Shown here piece after piece: positions 7,698 to 16,181 of a DNA stretch of 64,000 bases. The position numbers were made by a program, and so were the translations under genes. Numbering within the stretch: position 1 is the stretch's first letter; every line of letters starts with the position of its first letter. Where the stretch lies: NCBI RefSeq assembly GCF_013839425.1, contig NZ_JACDNP010000004.1, positions 124,001 through 188,000 on the forward strand, written 5' to 3'. The notes under the pieces are model-generated. The model made no database searches. It saw nothing but the letters and a program-made list of their open reading frames with translations, and had not been told where the DNA came from. Origin of the DNA: Halorhabdus salina. Lineage in GTDB: Archaea > Halobacteriota > Halobacteria > Halobacteriales > Haloarculaceae.

Positions 7698-9226
7698 CAG
7701 GCACCACCTCCCAGTGCGAGGATCGGACTAACCGCGTCTTGAATCATCCCATAGAAGAGGTCTGGGGCGACACCCAAAGCGATCACGCAGGCAAGCAACA
7801 CCACCAGCGGGGCGACGTCCTGGACGGGTGCCCGGCCGAGTTCGTAATCAGTCTCTAGGTCGAACGGGCCAAAGAGCGTCCGCTGCATCGCAAGGAGCAG
7901 GTAGCCAGCGACGATGACGATACCGAACATGGCCAGGGCGGTGAAGATCGGCGCGCCCGGCAGGACTGTCGAGGGGAAGGCCCCGAGGAAGATCAGCACC
8001 TCAGCGGCGAACCCGCTCATAAGTGGCAGTCCCATGTAGCCAAAGGCTGCGGCGACGAAAATGCCGACCGTCACGGGCATCCGATCCGCGAGCCCGGACA
8101 TGTCGCCGACCATCCGCGTGTGAGTCTGGTTATAGATGACGCCGACGGTCATGAACATCAACCCGGAGATGAAGCCGTGACTGACCATCTGGAAGGTCGC
8201 CCCGCCCACGCCGTGGGCGGTGTAGGCGATCAGTCCCAGCAGGACGTACCCCATCGAGGAGATCGAGGAGTACGCGACGATCCGCTTCAGGTCACGCTGG
8301 GCGAGTGCGAGCAAGGCACCGTAGATGACACTCACCACGGCGAAGATCGCGATGATCTCCGCGTTAGCTTTCGCGACATCGGGCAACATCGTGAAGTTGA
8401 AGCGCAGCAGTGCGTAGGTCCCCATCTTCAGGAGGACACCCGCCAGTAGCACCGACACCGGCGTCGGCGCTTCGACGTGGGCGTCGGGCAGCCAGGTGTG
8501 GAAGGGGACCATCGGGACCTTCACCGCGAAGCCGGCGAACATGGCGATGAAAGCCGCCCCTTTCAGTGCACCCGGGCCGAGCCCAGCGAGTCCGGTGAGT
8601 TCGCCAGCCTGGAGGGCCTGGGTTATCTCCGGTAAGCCAAGCGTCGTGATGCTGTCGCCCAGCCCAAAGACCAGGGCGATGAAGCCGATGAACATCACCA
8701 GGCTGGCGACGTTGGTGTAGACGAAGAACTTGATCGCGGCGTATTTGCGGCGCGGACCGCCCCAGATGGCGATCAGGAAGTACATCGGCACCAGCACGAC
8801 TTCCCAGAAGACGAACCACAGGAAGAAGTCAAGCGCCCCGAACACGCCCAGCAGCCCTGCCTCTAGTAAGAGCACGAGGGCGTAGAACTGTGACTGGCGT
8901 TCGTCGATCGGCGTCCAGGCCGAGACGATCGCCGTCGTCGTGAGGATTGTTGTCAGGATGACAAGGGGCAGACTCACGCCGTCGAGGCCGACGTGCCACT
9001 GGAGCTGGTAGCCGGCCAGGCTGATCCATTCGATCGTGGTCTCGAAGGCAGGATTGGTCCCGAGCAGGGCGTTGCTCGCCCCGTCAAAGGCCGACCACAG
9101 GTAGAAGCTGCCTAACAGCGGGACGAGGCTGATCGCCGCGGCCAGCTTCCCGGCGTAGCGGTTGGGTGCCACCGCGACGATTCCAGCACCGAGGAGGACA
9201 CTCACGAGAAGGGCTTCCAGCAGCAT
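7697..9226 (-). CDS. nuoM: NADH-quinone oxidoreductase-like subunit M
   Basis: A 509-residue polytopic membrane protein. The KVPMVPFHTWLPDAHVEAPT motif and the following TPVSVLLAGVLLKMGTYALLR segment are characteristic of NuoM. The conserved Glu used in proton pumping is expected in the WFVFWEVVLVPMYFLI helix. It works as an antiporter-like proton channel between NuoL and NuoN. The gene starts right after nuoL (adjacent stop and start) and ends inside the nuoN start codon, so translation is likely coupled. Confidence 0.95.
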   Translation of the reverse strand: MLLEALLVSVLLGAGIVAVAPNRYAGKLAAAISLVPLLGSFYLWSAFDGASNALLGTNPAFETTIEWISLAGYQLQWHVGLDGVSLPLVILTTILTTTAIVSAWTPIDERQSQFYALVLLLEAGLLGVFGALDFFLWFVFWEVVLVPMYFLIAIWGGPRRKYAAIKFFVYTNVASLVMFIGFIALVFGLGDSITTLGLPEITQALQAGELTGLAGLGPGALKGAAFIAMFAGFAVKVPMVPFHTWLPDAHVEAPTPVSVLLAGVLLKMGTYALLRFNFTMLPDVAKANAEIIAIFAVVSVIYGALLALAQRDLKRIVAYSSISSMGYVLLGLIAYTAHGVGGATFQMVSHGFISGLMFMTVGVIYNQTHTRMVGDMSGLADRMPVTVGIFVAAAFGYMGLPLMSGFAAEVLIFLGAFPSTVLPGAPIFTALAMFGIVIVAGYLLLAMQRTLFGPFDLETDYELGRAPVQDVAPLVVLLACVIALGVAPDLFYGMIQDAVSPILALGGGA

Positions 9227-11269
9227 TCAGAACCACCCCCCGTAGAGGCCGAGCACGACGAGAATCACGACAAGCCCCAGCGTCAGCAACGTGGCGTAGT
9301 GGGTCACGATCCCTGATTGAATGCGCCGGACGCGCTCGCTGGCGAACAGACTCACGCTGCTGGTTGCGTTGACGACGCCATCGATAACGCTCTGATCGAA
9401 CGTGTCGGCGGCCCGCGAGAGCGGGAGCGTTACGTCACGTGCGAGCCAGACCTGATACTCGTCCTGATAGTAGTTGTTCATGAGTAGCGTCTTCAGCGAG
9501 CCGAGTCTGTCCGTGTGCTCTTCGGGGTCGGGGACGGCGTAGAGTCGGTACGCCAGGCCGGCACCGAGCAATGCCAGTCCGAGCGAGACCGCTGCGCCCG
9601 CGAGGACGGTTCCAGTCTCGCCCAACGGGTTCGTGGCCGTGTAGCCCGCGAACTCGTGCATCAGGCCGTGGTCGCCGGTGTAGTGGTGGACGGCCGTTCC
9701 GAACGAATCGGGTGCTTTGTCCAGCCAGTCGTGGAGGAAGGTCAGGTGGACGCCGGTAACCTTCTCGACCGGCGCGAGATTGATGACGCCCGCGACGGCT
9801 GCCAGAATTCCAAGCACCGCAAGCGGGAGTTTGACGTTCCAGCGGACGCCGTGTGGATCCTCGGCAGTCTCGGTCCGAGGCTCACCGTGGAAGGTCAGGA
9901 ACACCATCCGGAAGGTGTAGAAGCCGGTGAAGACGACCGCCAGCAAGCCCATCGCGTAGCCGGCCAGCAAGAGTGGGTTGCCGCCCAGCCCGTGGATCAG
10001 CGTCTCGTAGAGCACCTCGTCCTTCGACCAGAAGCCGGCAAAGGGGAAGATGCCCGCCAGGGCGAGCGAGCCTGAGAGGAACGCGTAGTAGGTGACGGGC
10101 ATCTTGTCCTTCAGCCCGCCCATGTCCCACATGTTCTCGTTGTGGTGCATCGCGATGATGACCGCCCCGGCACCCAGGAACAGGAGTGCCTTGAAGATGG
10201 CGTGGGTCGTCAGGTGGAAGACCGCGGCGACGTACCCGCCGCCGCCCAGCGCGAGCATCATGTACCCGTACTGGCTGATCGTCGAATAGGCCAGCACCTG
10301 TTTGAGTTCCTGTTTGACCAGGGCCATCGACGCCGCGAACAGCGCGGTAAATCCGCCGACGAGGGCGATCACACCCAGCGCAGTCGGCGACAGCAGGTAG
10401 AAGCCGTACATCCGCGCGACGAGGTAGACCCCGGCGGCGACCATCGTCGCCGCGTGGATGAGCGCCGAGACGGGGGTCGGCCCCTCCATCGCATCGGGCA
10501 GCCACGTATGCAGAGGGAACTGGGCGGACTTGCCGATCACGCCACCCAGGACGAGCAATCCGAGCACCGTGAACCAGGCTTGCTCACCGAGTCCGAAGAA
10601 CGTCGTCACGCTTGTTTCGCCAGCCAGAGCCTGTTCTGCCATGTGCGGGAAGCTTTCCGGGCCGGCGAACATGCCGGTGCCAAAGGTCGCGAAGATGCCG
10701 ACGGTCCCGACGAGGAAGAAGTAGTCCCCGAAGCGGGTCACGAGGAAGGCCTTCTTCGCAGCCGAGGGCGGCCCCTCTTCACGGAACCAGAACCCGATCA
10801 GCAAATACGAACACAGGCCGACGAGTTCGAAGAACATGAACGCCATCAAGAGATTGTCCGCGAGGACAAAGGCGAGCATACTGAACGAGAACAGGCCGAG
10901 CTCGGCGTAGTATCGCGGGAGGCCGGTCTCGCCCTCGTCATTCATATAGCCAAGCGAGAAGATGAACACCAGCAGGGCGATCAGTGAGACGATCACGAGC
11001 ATCAGCGCTGAGAGCGGATCGATCAGGATACCCAGATGCAGCGTGAGCGTATCCTGCCCAGCAACGAATGTGTAGAGGTCAGCGTTGTAGGTCTCGCCGC
11101 CCGCGACGGTCACGAGCGTCCAGATCGAAAGAACGAGCGAGCCGGCCAGGGCAGTGCTGCCGGCTAGCGCGCCACGTTTTGGGAGGAACTTGCCACCGAA
11201 CAGCGCAACCACGAACGCTGCCAGCGGTAACAATGCGATTGCCGGCGCGAAGTCGAATGCTCCTGTCAT
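9227..11269 (-). CDS. nuoL: NADH-quinone oxidoreductase-like subunit L
   Basis: A 680-residue membrane protein with about 16 hydrophobic segments, the distal proton-pumping subunit of complex I. Diagnostic stretches are the EGPTPVSALIHAATMVAAGV motif and KSAQFPLHTWLPDAM, plus a long C-terminal extension ending in a final membrane helix, which corresponds to the lateral helix region of NuoL. It lies between nuoK (one base between the genes) and nuoM, the standard gene order. Confidence 0.95.
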   Translation of the reverse strand: MTGAFDFAPAIALLPLAAFVVALFGGKFLPKRGALAGSTALAGSLVLSIWTLVTVAGGETYNADLYTFVAGQDTLTLHLGILIDPLSALMLVIVSLIALLVFIFSLGYMNDEGETGLPRYYAELGLFSFSMLAFVLADNLLMAFMFFELVGLCSYLLIGFWFREEGPPSAAKKAFLVTRFGDYFFLVGTVGIFATFGTGMFAGPESFPHMAEQALAGETSVTTFFGLGEQAWFTVLGLLVLGGVIGKSAQFPLHTWLPDAMEGPTPVSALIHAATMVAAGVYLVARMYGFYLLSPTALGVIALVGGFTALFAASMALVKQELKQVLAYSTISQYGYMMLALGGGGYVAAVFHLTTHAIFKALLFLGAGAVIIAMHHNENMWDMGGLKDKMPVTYYAFLSGSLALAGIFPFAGFWSKDEVLYETLIHGLGGNPLLLAGYAMGLLAVVFTGFYTFRMVFLTFHGEPRTETAEDPHGVRWNVKLPLAVLGILAAVAGVINLAPVEKVTGVHLTFLHDWLDKAPDSFGTAVHHYTGDHGLMHEFAGYTATNPLGETGTVLAGAAVSLGLALLGAGLAYRLYAVPDPEEHTDRLGSLKTLLMNNYYQDEYQVWLARDVTLPLSRAADTFDQSVIDGVVNATSSVSLFASERVRRIQSGIVTHYATLLTLGLVVILVVLGLYGGWF

Positions 11270-11270
11270 G

Positions 11271-11573
11271 TTACCTCCGCATCGTCGTCGGCACCGTCAC
11301 GTCGATGTCTCCGAAGTTCCGGTCCAACACGAGGATGATCCCGAGACCGATCGCCACTTCGGCGGCCGCCAGGGCCATCACGAGCAGGGCAAACACCTGG
11401 CCCGTGAGGTTCCCGTAGTGTAGCGAGAAGGCAACGAGATTGATGTTCGCGGCGTTGAGCATCAACTCGACAGACATGAGGAACATGAGTGCGTTAGAGC
11501 GAGCCATGACGCCGAAGACGCCAATCGCGAAGACGGCCGCCGAGAGCACCAGATAGTGGACGACGCCAACCAT
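11271..11573 (-). CDS. nuoK: NADH-quinone oxidoreductase-like subunit K
   Basis: A 100-residue protein with three membrane helices, the usual size of NuoK. The second helix holds the conserved Glu in SVELMLNAANINLVAF and the third runs into LVMALAAAEVAIGLGI, where the second conserved Glu sits. It is one of the small membrane subunits that form the fourth proton path. Its ATG overlaps the stop of the upstream nuoJ2 gene by one base. Confidence 0.95.
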   Translation of the reverse strand: MVGVVHYLVLSAAVFAIGVFGVMARSNALMFLMSVELMLNAANINLVAFSLHYGNLTGQVFALLVMALAAAEVAIGLGIILVLDRNFGDIDVTVPTTMRR

Positions 11574-11896
11574 CAGTCATCACCCCCCTCGCGGACGCGA
11601 TCCAGTACCGACCCGTCTTCACGGCGGGCCAGCAGTATCGCCCCGTCCAGCGCGGCGTCGAGCACGATCGCGATGAGAATGAACGAAACCAGGAATCCCT
11701 CGGTGACCAGTGGCGACTGATCGGCCATATCGAACAATGCGTACCCGATCCCAGCGGTGATACTTGCACCCGCCTCGAAACCCGCAGCCGCGGGGAACGT
11801 CGCCGTGAGGAACACTGCCGCGAGGACGGCGAACAGTGCAAGCGCGGCCACTGCGCCGGCGGGATTGAGATCGCGAGCCAGCCGCGGACGACTCAC
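11573..11896 (-). CDS. nuoJ2: NADH-quinone oxidoreductase-like subunit J, C-terminal part
   Basis: A 107-residue protein with about three hydrophobic segments. In haloarchaea NuoJ is encoded by two consecutive genes; this one corresponds to the C-terminal half, judged from position (between nuoJ1 and nuoK) and size rather than from a strong motif. The start overlaps the nuoJ1 stop (ATGA) and its stop overlaps the nuoK start (TGATG), so it belongs to a tightly coupled unit. Confidence 0.8.
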   Translation of the reverse strand: MSRPRLARDLNPAGAVAALALFAVLAAVFLTATFPAAAGFEAGASITAGIGYALFDMADQSPLVTEGFLVSFILIAIVLDAALDGAILLARREDGSVLDRVREGGDD

Positions 11897-12177
11897 TGTT
11901 TCACCCCGCGTTGATTCGGTTCGGAGTCGCCGTCAGCCCCGCGCGTCAACATGACGGCGAAGGTAATCAGGATGAGCACGCCGCCGACGTACACCAGGAC
12001 CTGCATCGCCGCGACGAACGGCGCCTGGACCATGACGTAGTGGACGGCGACGCTGAGCAGTGCCACGCCGAGCAACAGCGCCGAGTGCCAGACGTCCCGT
12101 GTGAGGACGACCCCGAGGCTCGCACCGACGGTCGTCAGCGCAAAAAGCCCAAACGTGACTGTCTCTAGTACTCCCAT
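11893..12177 (-). CDS. nuoJ1: NADH-quinone oxidoreductase-like subunit J, N-terminal part
   Basis: A 94-residue membrane protein with three helices. The segment AAMQVLVYVGGVLILITFAV matches the conserved NuoJ helix 3, whose pi-bulge helps couple quinone reduction to proton pumping. It is now the first gene of its transcription unit because a 3.5-kb insert separates it from nuoI. A TATA-like box at 12214-12223 may serve as its own promoter. Confidence 0.9.
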   Translation of the reverse strand: MGVLETVTFGLFALTTVGASLGVVLTRDVWHSALLLGVALLSVAVHYVMVQAPFVAAMQVLVYVGGVLILITFAVMLTRGADGDSEPNQRGVKQ

Positions 12178-12213
12178 GCTAGGTCACTTTGCGCCCGCCC
12201 GCCCTTTGAAGAT

Positions 12214-12223
12214 TTCTTTATCC
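12214..12223 (-). promoter_or_regulatory. candidate promoter for the detached nuoJ1-N unit
   Basis: On the minus strand this reads GGATAAAGAA, centred about 42 nt before the nuoJ1 ATG. A promoter is needed here because nuoJ1-N is no longer contiguous with nuoA-I and the nearest upstream gene belongs to an ABC transporter. Read-through from that transporter cannot be excluded. Confidence 0.4.
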
Positions 12224-12313
12224 CGCAAAGCTTCCGGCAAATTCGACCGGTATTGGCTACGTTGGCCCGTGACACGCCGGAATTGGCCCCTCCGACCAGG
12301 TGGCGGCTATCGG

Positions 12314-13144
12314 TCAATAATCACCGAGAACTCCCAGACGGCGTGCCCGTCGGGTCGTGAGCAGGAACACGCCGTACCCGAGGCCGAGATAGAGGACGGC
12401 AGTCCCAACGAGGAGCGTGAGGTCGACCGGCTCGAACGCCCACAGATTGACGCCTTCGCGCATGGATTCCTGGAGCATGGCGCTGCCCTGAACGAGCGGC
12501 AACAGCCGGAGCCACGGAATCTCGAAGACCGGCGCGGAGATCAGTGCGATGAACACGAACTGCAGGAGGTTCACCACGTTGTTGATCCGCTTATAGAGGA
12601 CACTCAGCCCGCCCATCGCTAGCCCGAGGCCGAACACGGAGGCCACCGCGAGCCAGGCGACGACAACCACGGTCACTACCGGCAACGCCAGAGTCTGACC
12701 GGTCAGCACCAGCATCACGGCGAGGACGACCGCCGACGTGAGAAAGGTCCGGAGCGTGACAGCGATCGATTTCGCGAGAATGACTGGTCCGAACCCGAAC
12801 GGCGTCATGAAGTGCCGCTCCAGCGTTCCCCAGCTGGCTTCCGCCTGAATGGCGCTCGTGATCCCGTAATAGGAACCCTGGGCGAGCGTCCAGAGGAAGT
12901 ACCCGACGATCAACCCCTCGATGGTGTCGGTGATCGCCTGGCCGGCGACCATGCGGCCGCCATAGAACATCAGTCCGAAAAAGATGAGCGTGACCAGCAG
13001 GCCCGTGGCGGCGTTGACAGGGTACCGCAGCCAGATTATCAGATCACGATAAATCACGGCCTTTAGCAGGTGGTAGTACCCGCCGGTCCGCGTCGGCCCG
13101 CCGGCGTCTATCCCCTCAGGCTGGCTCCCCTCGGCGACGGTCAC
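12314..13144 (-). CDS. ABC-2 type exporter permease
   Basis: A 276-residue membrane protein with six predicted helices and an N-terminal cytosolic stretch before AVIYRDLIIWLRYPVNAATG, the layout of ABC-2 type permeases (DrrB/NodJ-like). It starts with GTG overlapping the ATPase stop (GTGA), so it forms a two-gene exporter with the upstream ATPase. Substrate unknown: such pairs export lipids, drugs or polysaccharides. The pair sits between the two halves of the nuo cluster. Confidence 0.82.
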   Translation of the reverse strand: MTVAEGSQPEGIDAGGPTRTGGYYHLLKAVIYRDLIIWLRYPVNAATGLLVTLIFFGLMFYGGRMVAGQAITDTIEGLIVGYFLWTLAQGSYYGITSAIQAEASWGTLERHFMTPFGFGPVILAKSIAVTLRTFLTSAVVLAVMLVLTGQTLALPVVTVVVVAWLAVASVFGLGLAMGGLSVLYKRINNVVNLLQFVFIALISAPVFEIPWLRLLPLVQGSAMLQESMREGVNLWAFEPVDLTLLVGTAVLYLGLGYGVFLLTTRRARRLGVLGDY

Positions 13145-14211
13145 CGTTTTGTCCCCCCATCGTCGGGAGACCGCTCGTCACCCTCGCCGGTCACTTCGAG
13201 GAACGCCTCCGCGAGGTCCGGCTGGATTGTCTCGACGTCCGCGAGTTCGACGCCCGCCGCTTCCAGGGCGTCCGTCAGTCGATAGAACGTCGTCGAATCG
13301 GCCGCAACCTCGAATCGAACGCGGCCGTCCAGTCGCTCGACGCCAGTCAGATCGAACCGATTGCGGAGGTCGTCCAGGGTCGACTCGTCGATGTGTCGAC
13401 CAGTGATCCGATAGCCCCGGGTCTCGAACCCGTCGAGTAGATTGGCCACCGTGTCGTCGACGACAATCTGGCCCTCGTTCATGATAATCACACGGTCACA
13501 GACGTCCTCGATCACCGCCATGTCGTGACTCGAAACGAGCAATGTCAGATCGCGCTCCTCGGCCAGCCGAACCAGTTCGTTTCGGAGGGTCAACGAACTC
13601 TCGATATCCAATCCGAGTGTCGGCTCGTCGAGGAAAGCCACCGAGACATCGCCAACGAGAACGCTCGCCAGCGAGACCTTCTGTTTCATGCCCCGCGAGA
13701 GGTCCCGGACGGCGGTGTCGGCCTCCTCGGCGATATCGAACGCCTCCAGGAGTTCGGTGTGTCGTCGGGCAAGCGTGTCGGGGTCGTGGCCGCGAATAGC
13801 CGCGAAGTAGCGGAGATTCTCCCGGACGGTCAACCGCCAGTAGTCGTTGCGCGCCCCCTCGAGCATCGCGTCGACGTGTTCGTAGGCTGCTTTCGGGCGG
13901 TCGTAGACGTCGATGCCCTGAATTGTGACGTCGCCCGCGTCGGGGAGGACCAAGCCAAGAATCGACTTGATCGTCGTGGTCTTGCCGGCGCCGTTGGGTC
14001 CGAGCAACCCCACTACTTCGCCTGACTCAACCGCGAAGGAGACATCCTGAACAGCGGTGACCGCCTCCTCACCGCTGCCGAAGGTCTTCGTGAGCCCGTC
14101 AACGTATAGCGCCGCCGCTTCGGGTGAGACAGTCCGGTTCTTCTGCGCCCGGCTATCCGCACCGACCGTCTCGGAGAAGTCTTGTTTGATTGCCTGCGGG
14201 GAGCCAGTCAT
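13141..14211 (-). CDS. ABC transporter ATP-binding protein
   Basis: A 356-residue ATPase. After an N-terminal stretch of about 35 polar residues come Walker A GPNGAGKTT (71-79), an LSRGMKQK signature, Walker B FLDEPTLGLD and the switch histidine in SSHDMAVIED. A C-terminal domain of about 90 residues resembles the DUF4162 tail found on CcmA/DrrA-type exporters. I chose the ATG at 14211: a TATA-like TTGTATCG lies about 27 nt upstream. A TTG seven codons earlier is the alternative. It is coupled to the permease downstream. Confidence 0.88.
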   Translation of the reverse strand: MTGSPQAIKQDFSETVGADSRAQKNRTVSPEAAALYVDGLTKTFGSGEEAVTAVQDVSFAVESGEVVGLLGPNGAGKTTTIKSILGLVLPDAGDVTIQGIDVYDRPKAAYEHVDAMLEGARNDYWRLTVRENLRYFAAIRGHDPDTLARRHTELLEAFDIAEEADTAVRDLSRGMKQKVSLASVLVGDVSVAFLDEPTLGLDIESSLTLRNELVRLAEERDLTLLVSSHDMAVIEDVCDRVIIMNEGQIVVDDTVANLLDGFETRGYRITGRHIDESTLDDLRNRFDLTGVERLDGRVRFEVAADSTTFYRLTDALEAAGVELADVETIQPDLAEAFLEVTGEGDERSPDDGGTKR

Positions 14212-14396
14212 CGATGTAGTGACATGGTTCAAGAGCGATACAAGTGAATCTTTCTACACCTCGTGGGATGCGGGGACGGTCTCACGACTCGGCAGGTGAC
14301 TCATACGGATTGCTGTCAGTCAGTATCGGAATGATCGCACGACTGCGTCTGATCGAACCACAAACGAGTCGATCCACAAAGGTCTTTGGCTGCCGA

Positions 14397-14570
14397 TCAC
14401 GAGACGTCGCGTTCGAAGACGAGGCCGACCGTCGTCCCGCCCTGGGCGATTGTCTCGGTCAGTTGCCACCCCTCTGATGCGTACTCGTTGATGATCGCAT
14501 CCAGGTCGCCGATCGATTGCTGGGGCCCCTCCGTTTCGTGGACAGTGTAGACATATTCTTGATTCGACAT
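14397..14570 (-). CDS. small DUF4177-like protein
   Basis: A 57-residue acidic protein (start MSNQEYVYTVHE, end LVFERDVS). The pattern of a short strand, an LDAIINEYASEGWQL helix and a closing VFERD strand matches small DUF4177-type domains, whose function is unknown. It is encoded alone on the minus strand between the ABC ATPase and the divergent DUF456 gene, inside the segment that interrupts the nuo cluster. Composition and start context look like a real haloarchaeal gene. Confidence 0.62.
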   Translation of the reverse strand: MSNQEYVYTVHETEGPQQSIGDLDAIINEYASEGWQLTETIAQGGTTVGLVFERDVS

Positions 14571-14784
14571 GCCTGAGACAATGGCCGCCAGCGACAAAAA
14601 GGGCGTCCTGGTCCGAAATTCGTCCACCCACTTCACGGTTGGCGTCGGCGCACACTCGCGTCTCACGTCGAGGAACGGCAAGTAGTACCCCGGCCGCTGT
14701 CACGGTGCAGGTTCCGAGCCAGCGGCGATCCGACTCGATCGGGACTGCCAGTGCGCATTTCAGGTCCTGGCCGAAATGTGACGC

Positions 14785-15270
14785 ATGGAGATCACTGTCT
14801 TCCTCGTCGTTGCGATGGCGTTGCTGGTCGGTGGCGTCGTGGGCAGTTTCGTCCCGATGGTCCCGGCGGGGTTGCTCTCGATCGGTGGCATCGCCGTGTA
14901 CTGGTGGAGCACGGGCTACGTGACTCCTGGGTTGATTGTCTTCGTTGGGTTCATCGCCGTCGGGTTACTCGTCGTTGCAGTCGACTACGTAGCGGGCGCG
15001 GTCGCCGCGAAGGCTGGCGGCGCCTCGACACTGAGTAGTCTGGCCGGGGCTGTCGTCGGCTTCCTTCTATTCTTCGTGCTGGGGCCAGTCGGGATCGTCC
15101 TCGGCATCACTGCGACGGTGTTTGCCCTGGAGTTGTACCGCGGCAACGCACGAAGTGAGAGTCTAAAAGCCGCCGTGTACGCTCTCGTCGGAGCGCTTGG
15201 TTCGAGCGTGATGCAGTTCGTGTTGACACTGTCGATGCTAGTCGCGTTTGGCCTCGTCGTCGCGCTCTGA
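14785..15270 (+). CDS. DUF456 family membrane protein
   Basis: A 161-residue, strongly hydrophobic protein with about five membrane segments, Gly-rich turns (VGSFVPMVPAG) and the AVDYVAGAVAAKAGGAS motif typical of DUF456 proteins. Function unknown; the family is widespread in bacteria and haloarchaea. It is the only plus-strand gene between the two nuo halves and converges on nuoI. The 400 bp after its stop are filled by a hairpin array. Confidence 0.78.
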   Translation: MEITVFLVVAMALLVGGVVGSFVPMVPAGLLSIGGIAVYWWSTGYVTPGLIVFVGFIAVGLLVVAVDYVAGAVAAKAGGASTLSSLAGAVVGFLLFFVLGPVGIVLGITATVFALELYRGNARSESLKAAVYALVGALGSSVMQFVLTLSMLVAFGLVVAL

Positions 15271-15326
15271 GGCCACCTTTTTTCATCATCGGGTCGCTCG
15301 CAGTGCTCGCGAACCGCTCTCTGCTC

Positions 15327-15663
15327 ACGGACGTTTCGCGTCCGTATGCTCGCGGGCCATGCGCGGCGCACAGCGCCGCGAGTTCGAGGCGGTTGAAAAC
15401 CGCCTCGCCGCCCGCTCGCACTGTCCGTGGGAGCAAGGCTCCCACGCTATTCGCATGGTCAGCGGGACCTCGGCCCCGCTCGACTCGAAAAAGCTGGACC
15501 AAAAAGATCGGGACCTCGCTGCCTGGCGGCTTCTTCTCGCGGGCGCTAAGCACCCGCTCGAATAGTCCGCGGAACTCCGTTCCGCGCTATCGCCGCTCGG
15601 CTTCCCGAGGTCGCTCGGCGACCTCGCTTCGCTCGCTGCCGCGAACCGCGGCCTTCGGCCGCG
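15327..15663. repeat. array of nine compact hairpins between DUF456 gene and nuoI
   Basis: Within 340 bp I count nine inverted repeats. Stem pairs: 15327-15333/15339-15345; 15362-15369/15373-15380; 15385-15394/15398-15407 (10 bp); 15426-15434/15438-15446 (9 bp); 15461-15466/15475-15480; 15539-15543/15553-15557 with an inner GCT/AGC pair; 15568-15575/15579-15586 (8 bp); 15606-15614/15618-15626 (9 bp); 15647-15653/15657-15663. Most stems are perfect and six have 3-nt loops. The stems differ in sequence, so this is not a tandem repeat. The array fills the gap between two convergent genes and stops within 10 bp of the nuoI stop. No gene is supported here. Confidence 0.85.
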
Positions 15664-15670
15664 TATGCTT

Positions 15671-16132
15671 CTACTGATAGTCGACTTCGCCTTCGCCCTC
15701 ACCGACCCAGCTACCACGATCCGGTTCCCGCGATTCGAGGGGATCGATATCCTTGTACCAGGGAACGTTCTTGAGTTGTTCCTTGTTGTAGGCCAGGTCG
15801 TCCTTGGTATCGCCGGTGAACTCGAAGTTCTGGGTCAGCACGATGGCGTCGGTCGGACAGACCTCCTCACAGAGCCGGCAGTAGATACACTGGCCAACGT
15901 GGAGGTTGTACTGTTCGCCGTTGCGCTGATCGTCCATGACGATCTGAATGGTGTCGTTCGGACAGACGTTCTCACACTGTCGACACCAGATACACCGCTC
16001 CTGGCTGTACTTGTGGACGCCCCGGAAGCGCGGACTCACCTCGGGGGCTTCTTCGGGATACTTGACGGTGAATGTCTTGCCGTCCAGTGCGTGTTTCATC
16101 GTCGTCGCGAGTCCTTTGAGGATACCGATCAT
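15671..16132 (-). CDS. nuoI: NADH-quinone oxidoreductase-like subunit I
   Basis: A 153-residue ferredoxin-like subunit with two 4Fe-4S motifs, CIWCRQCENVCP and CIYCRLCEEVCP, which carry clusters N6a and N6b. It passes electrons toward NuoB at the membrane interface. It is the last gene of the upstream nuo half. In the usual order nuoJ would follow directly; here the hairpin array follows instead. Confidence 0.96.
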   Translation of the reverse strand: MIGILKGLATTMKHALDGKTFTVKYPEEAPEVSPRFRGVHKYSQERCIWCRQCENVCPNDTIQIVMDDQRNGEQYNLHVGQCIYCRLCEEVCPTDAIVLTQNFEFTGDTKDDLAYNKEQLKNVPWYKDIDPLESREPDRGSWVGEGEGEVDYQ

Positions 16133-16181
16133 TGGAATGACCCTCCGAATGGAGTTTTACCGTAGTCGATAGTGGCAGTCA

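Noticed and set aside
15271-15670. CRISPR-like or tandem repeat array
   Set aside because: The stems differ in sequence and spacing, there is no repeated unit with spacers, and no cas gene is present.
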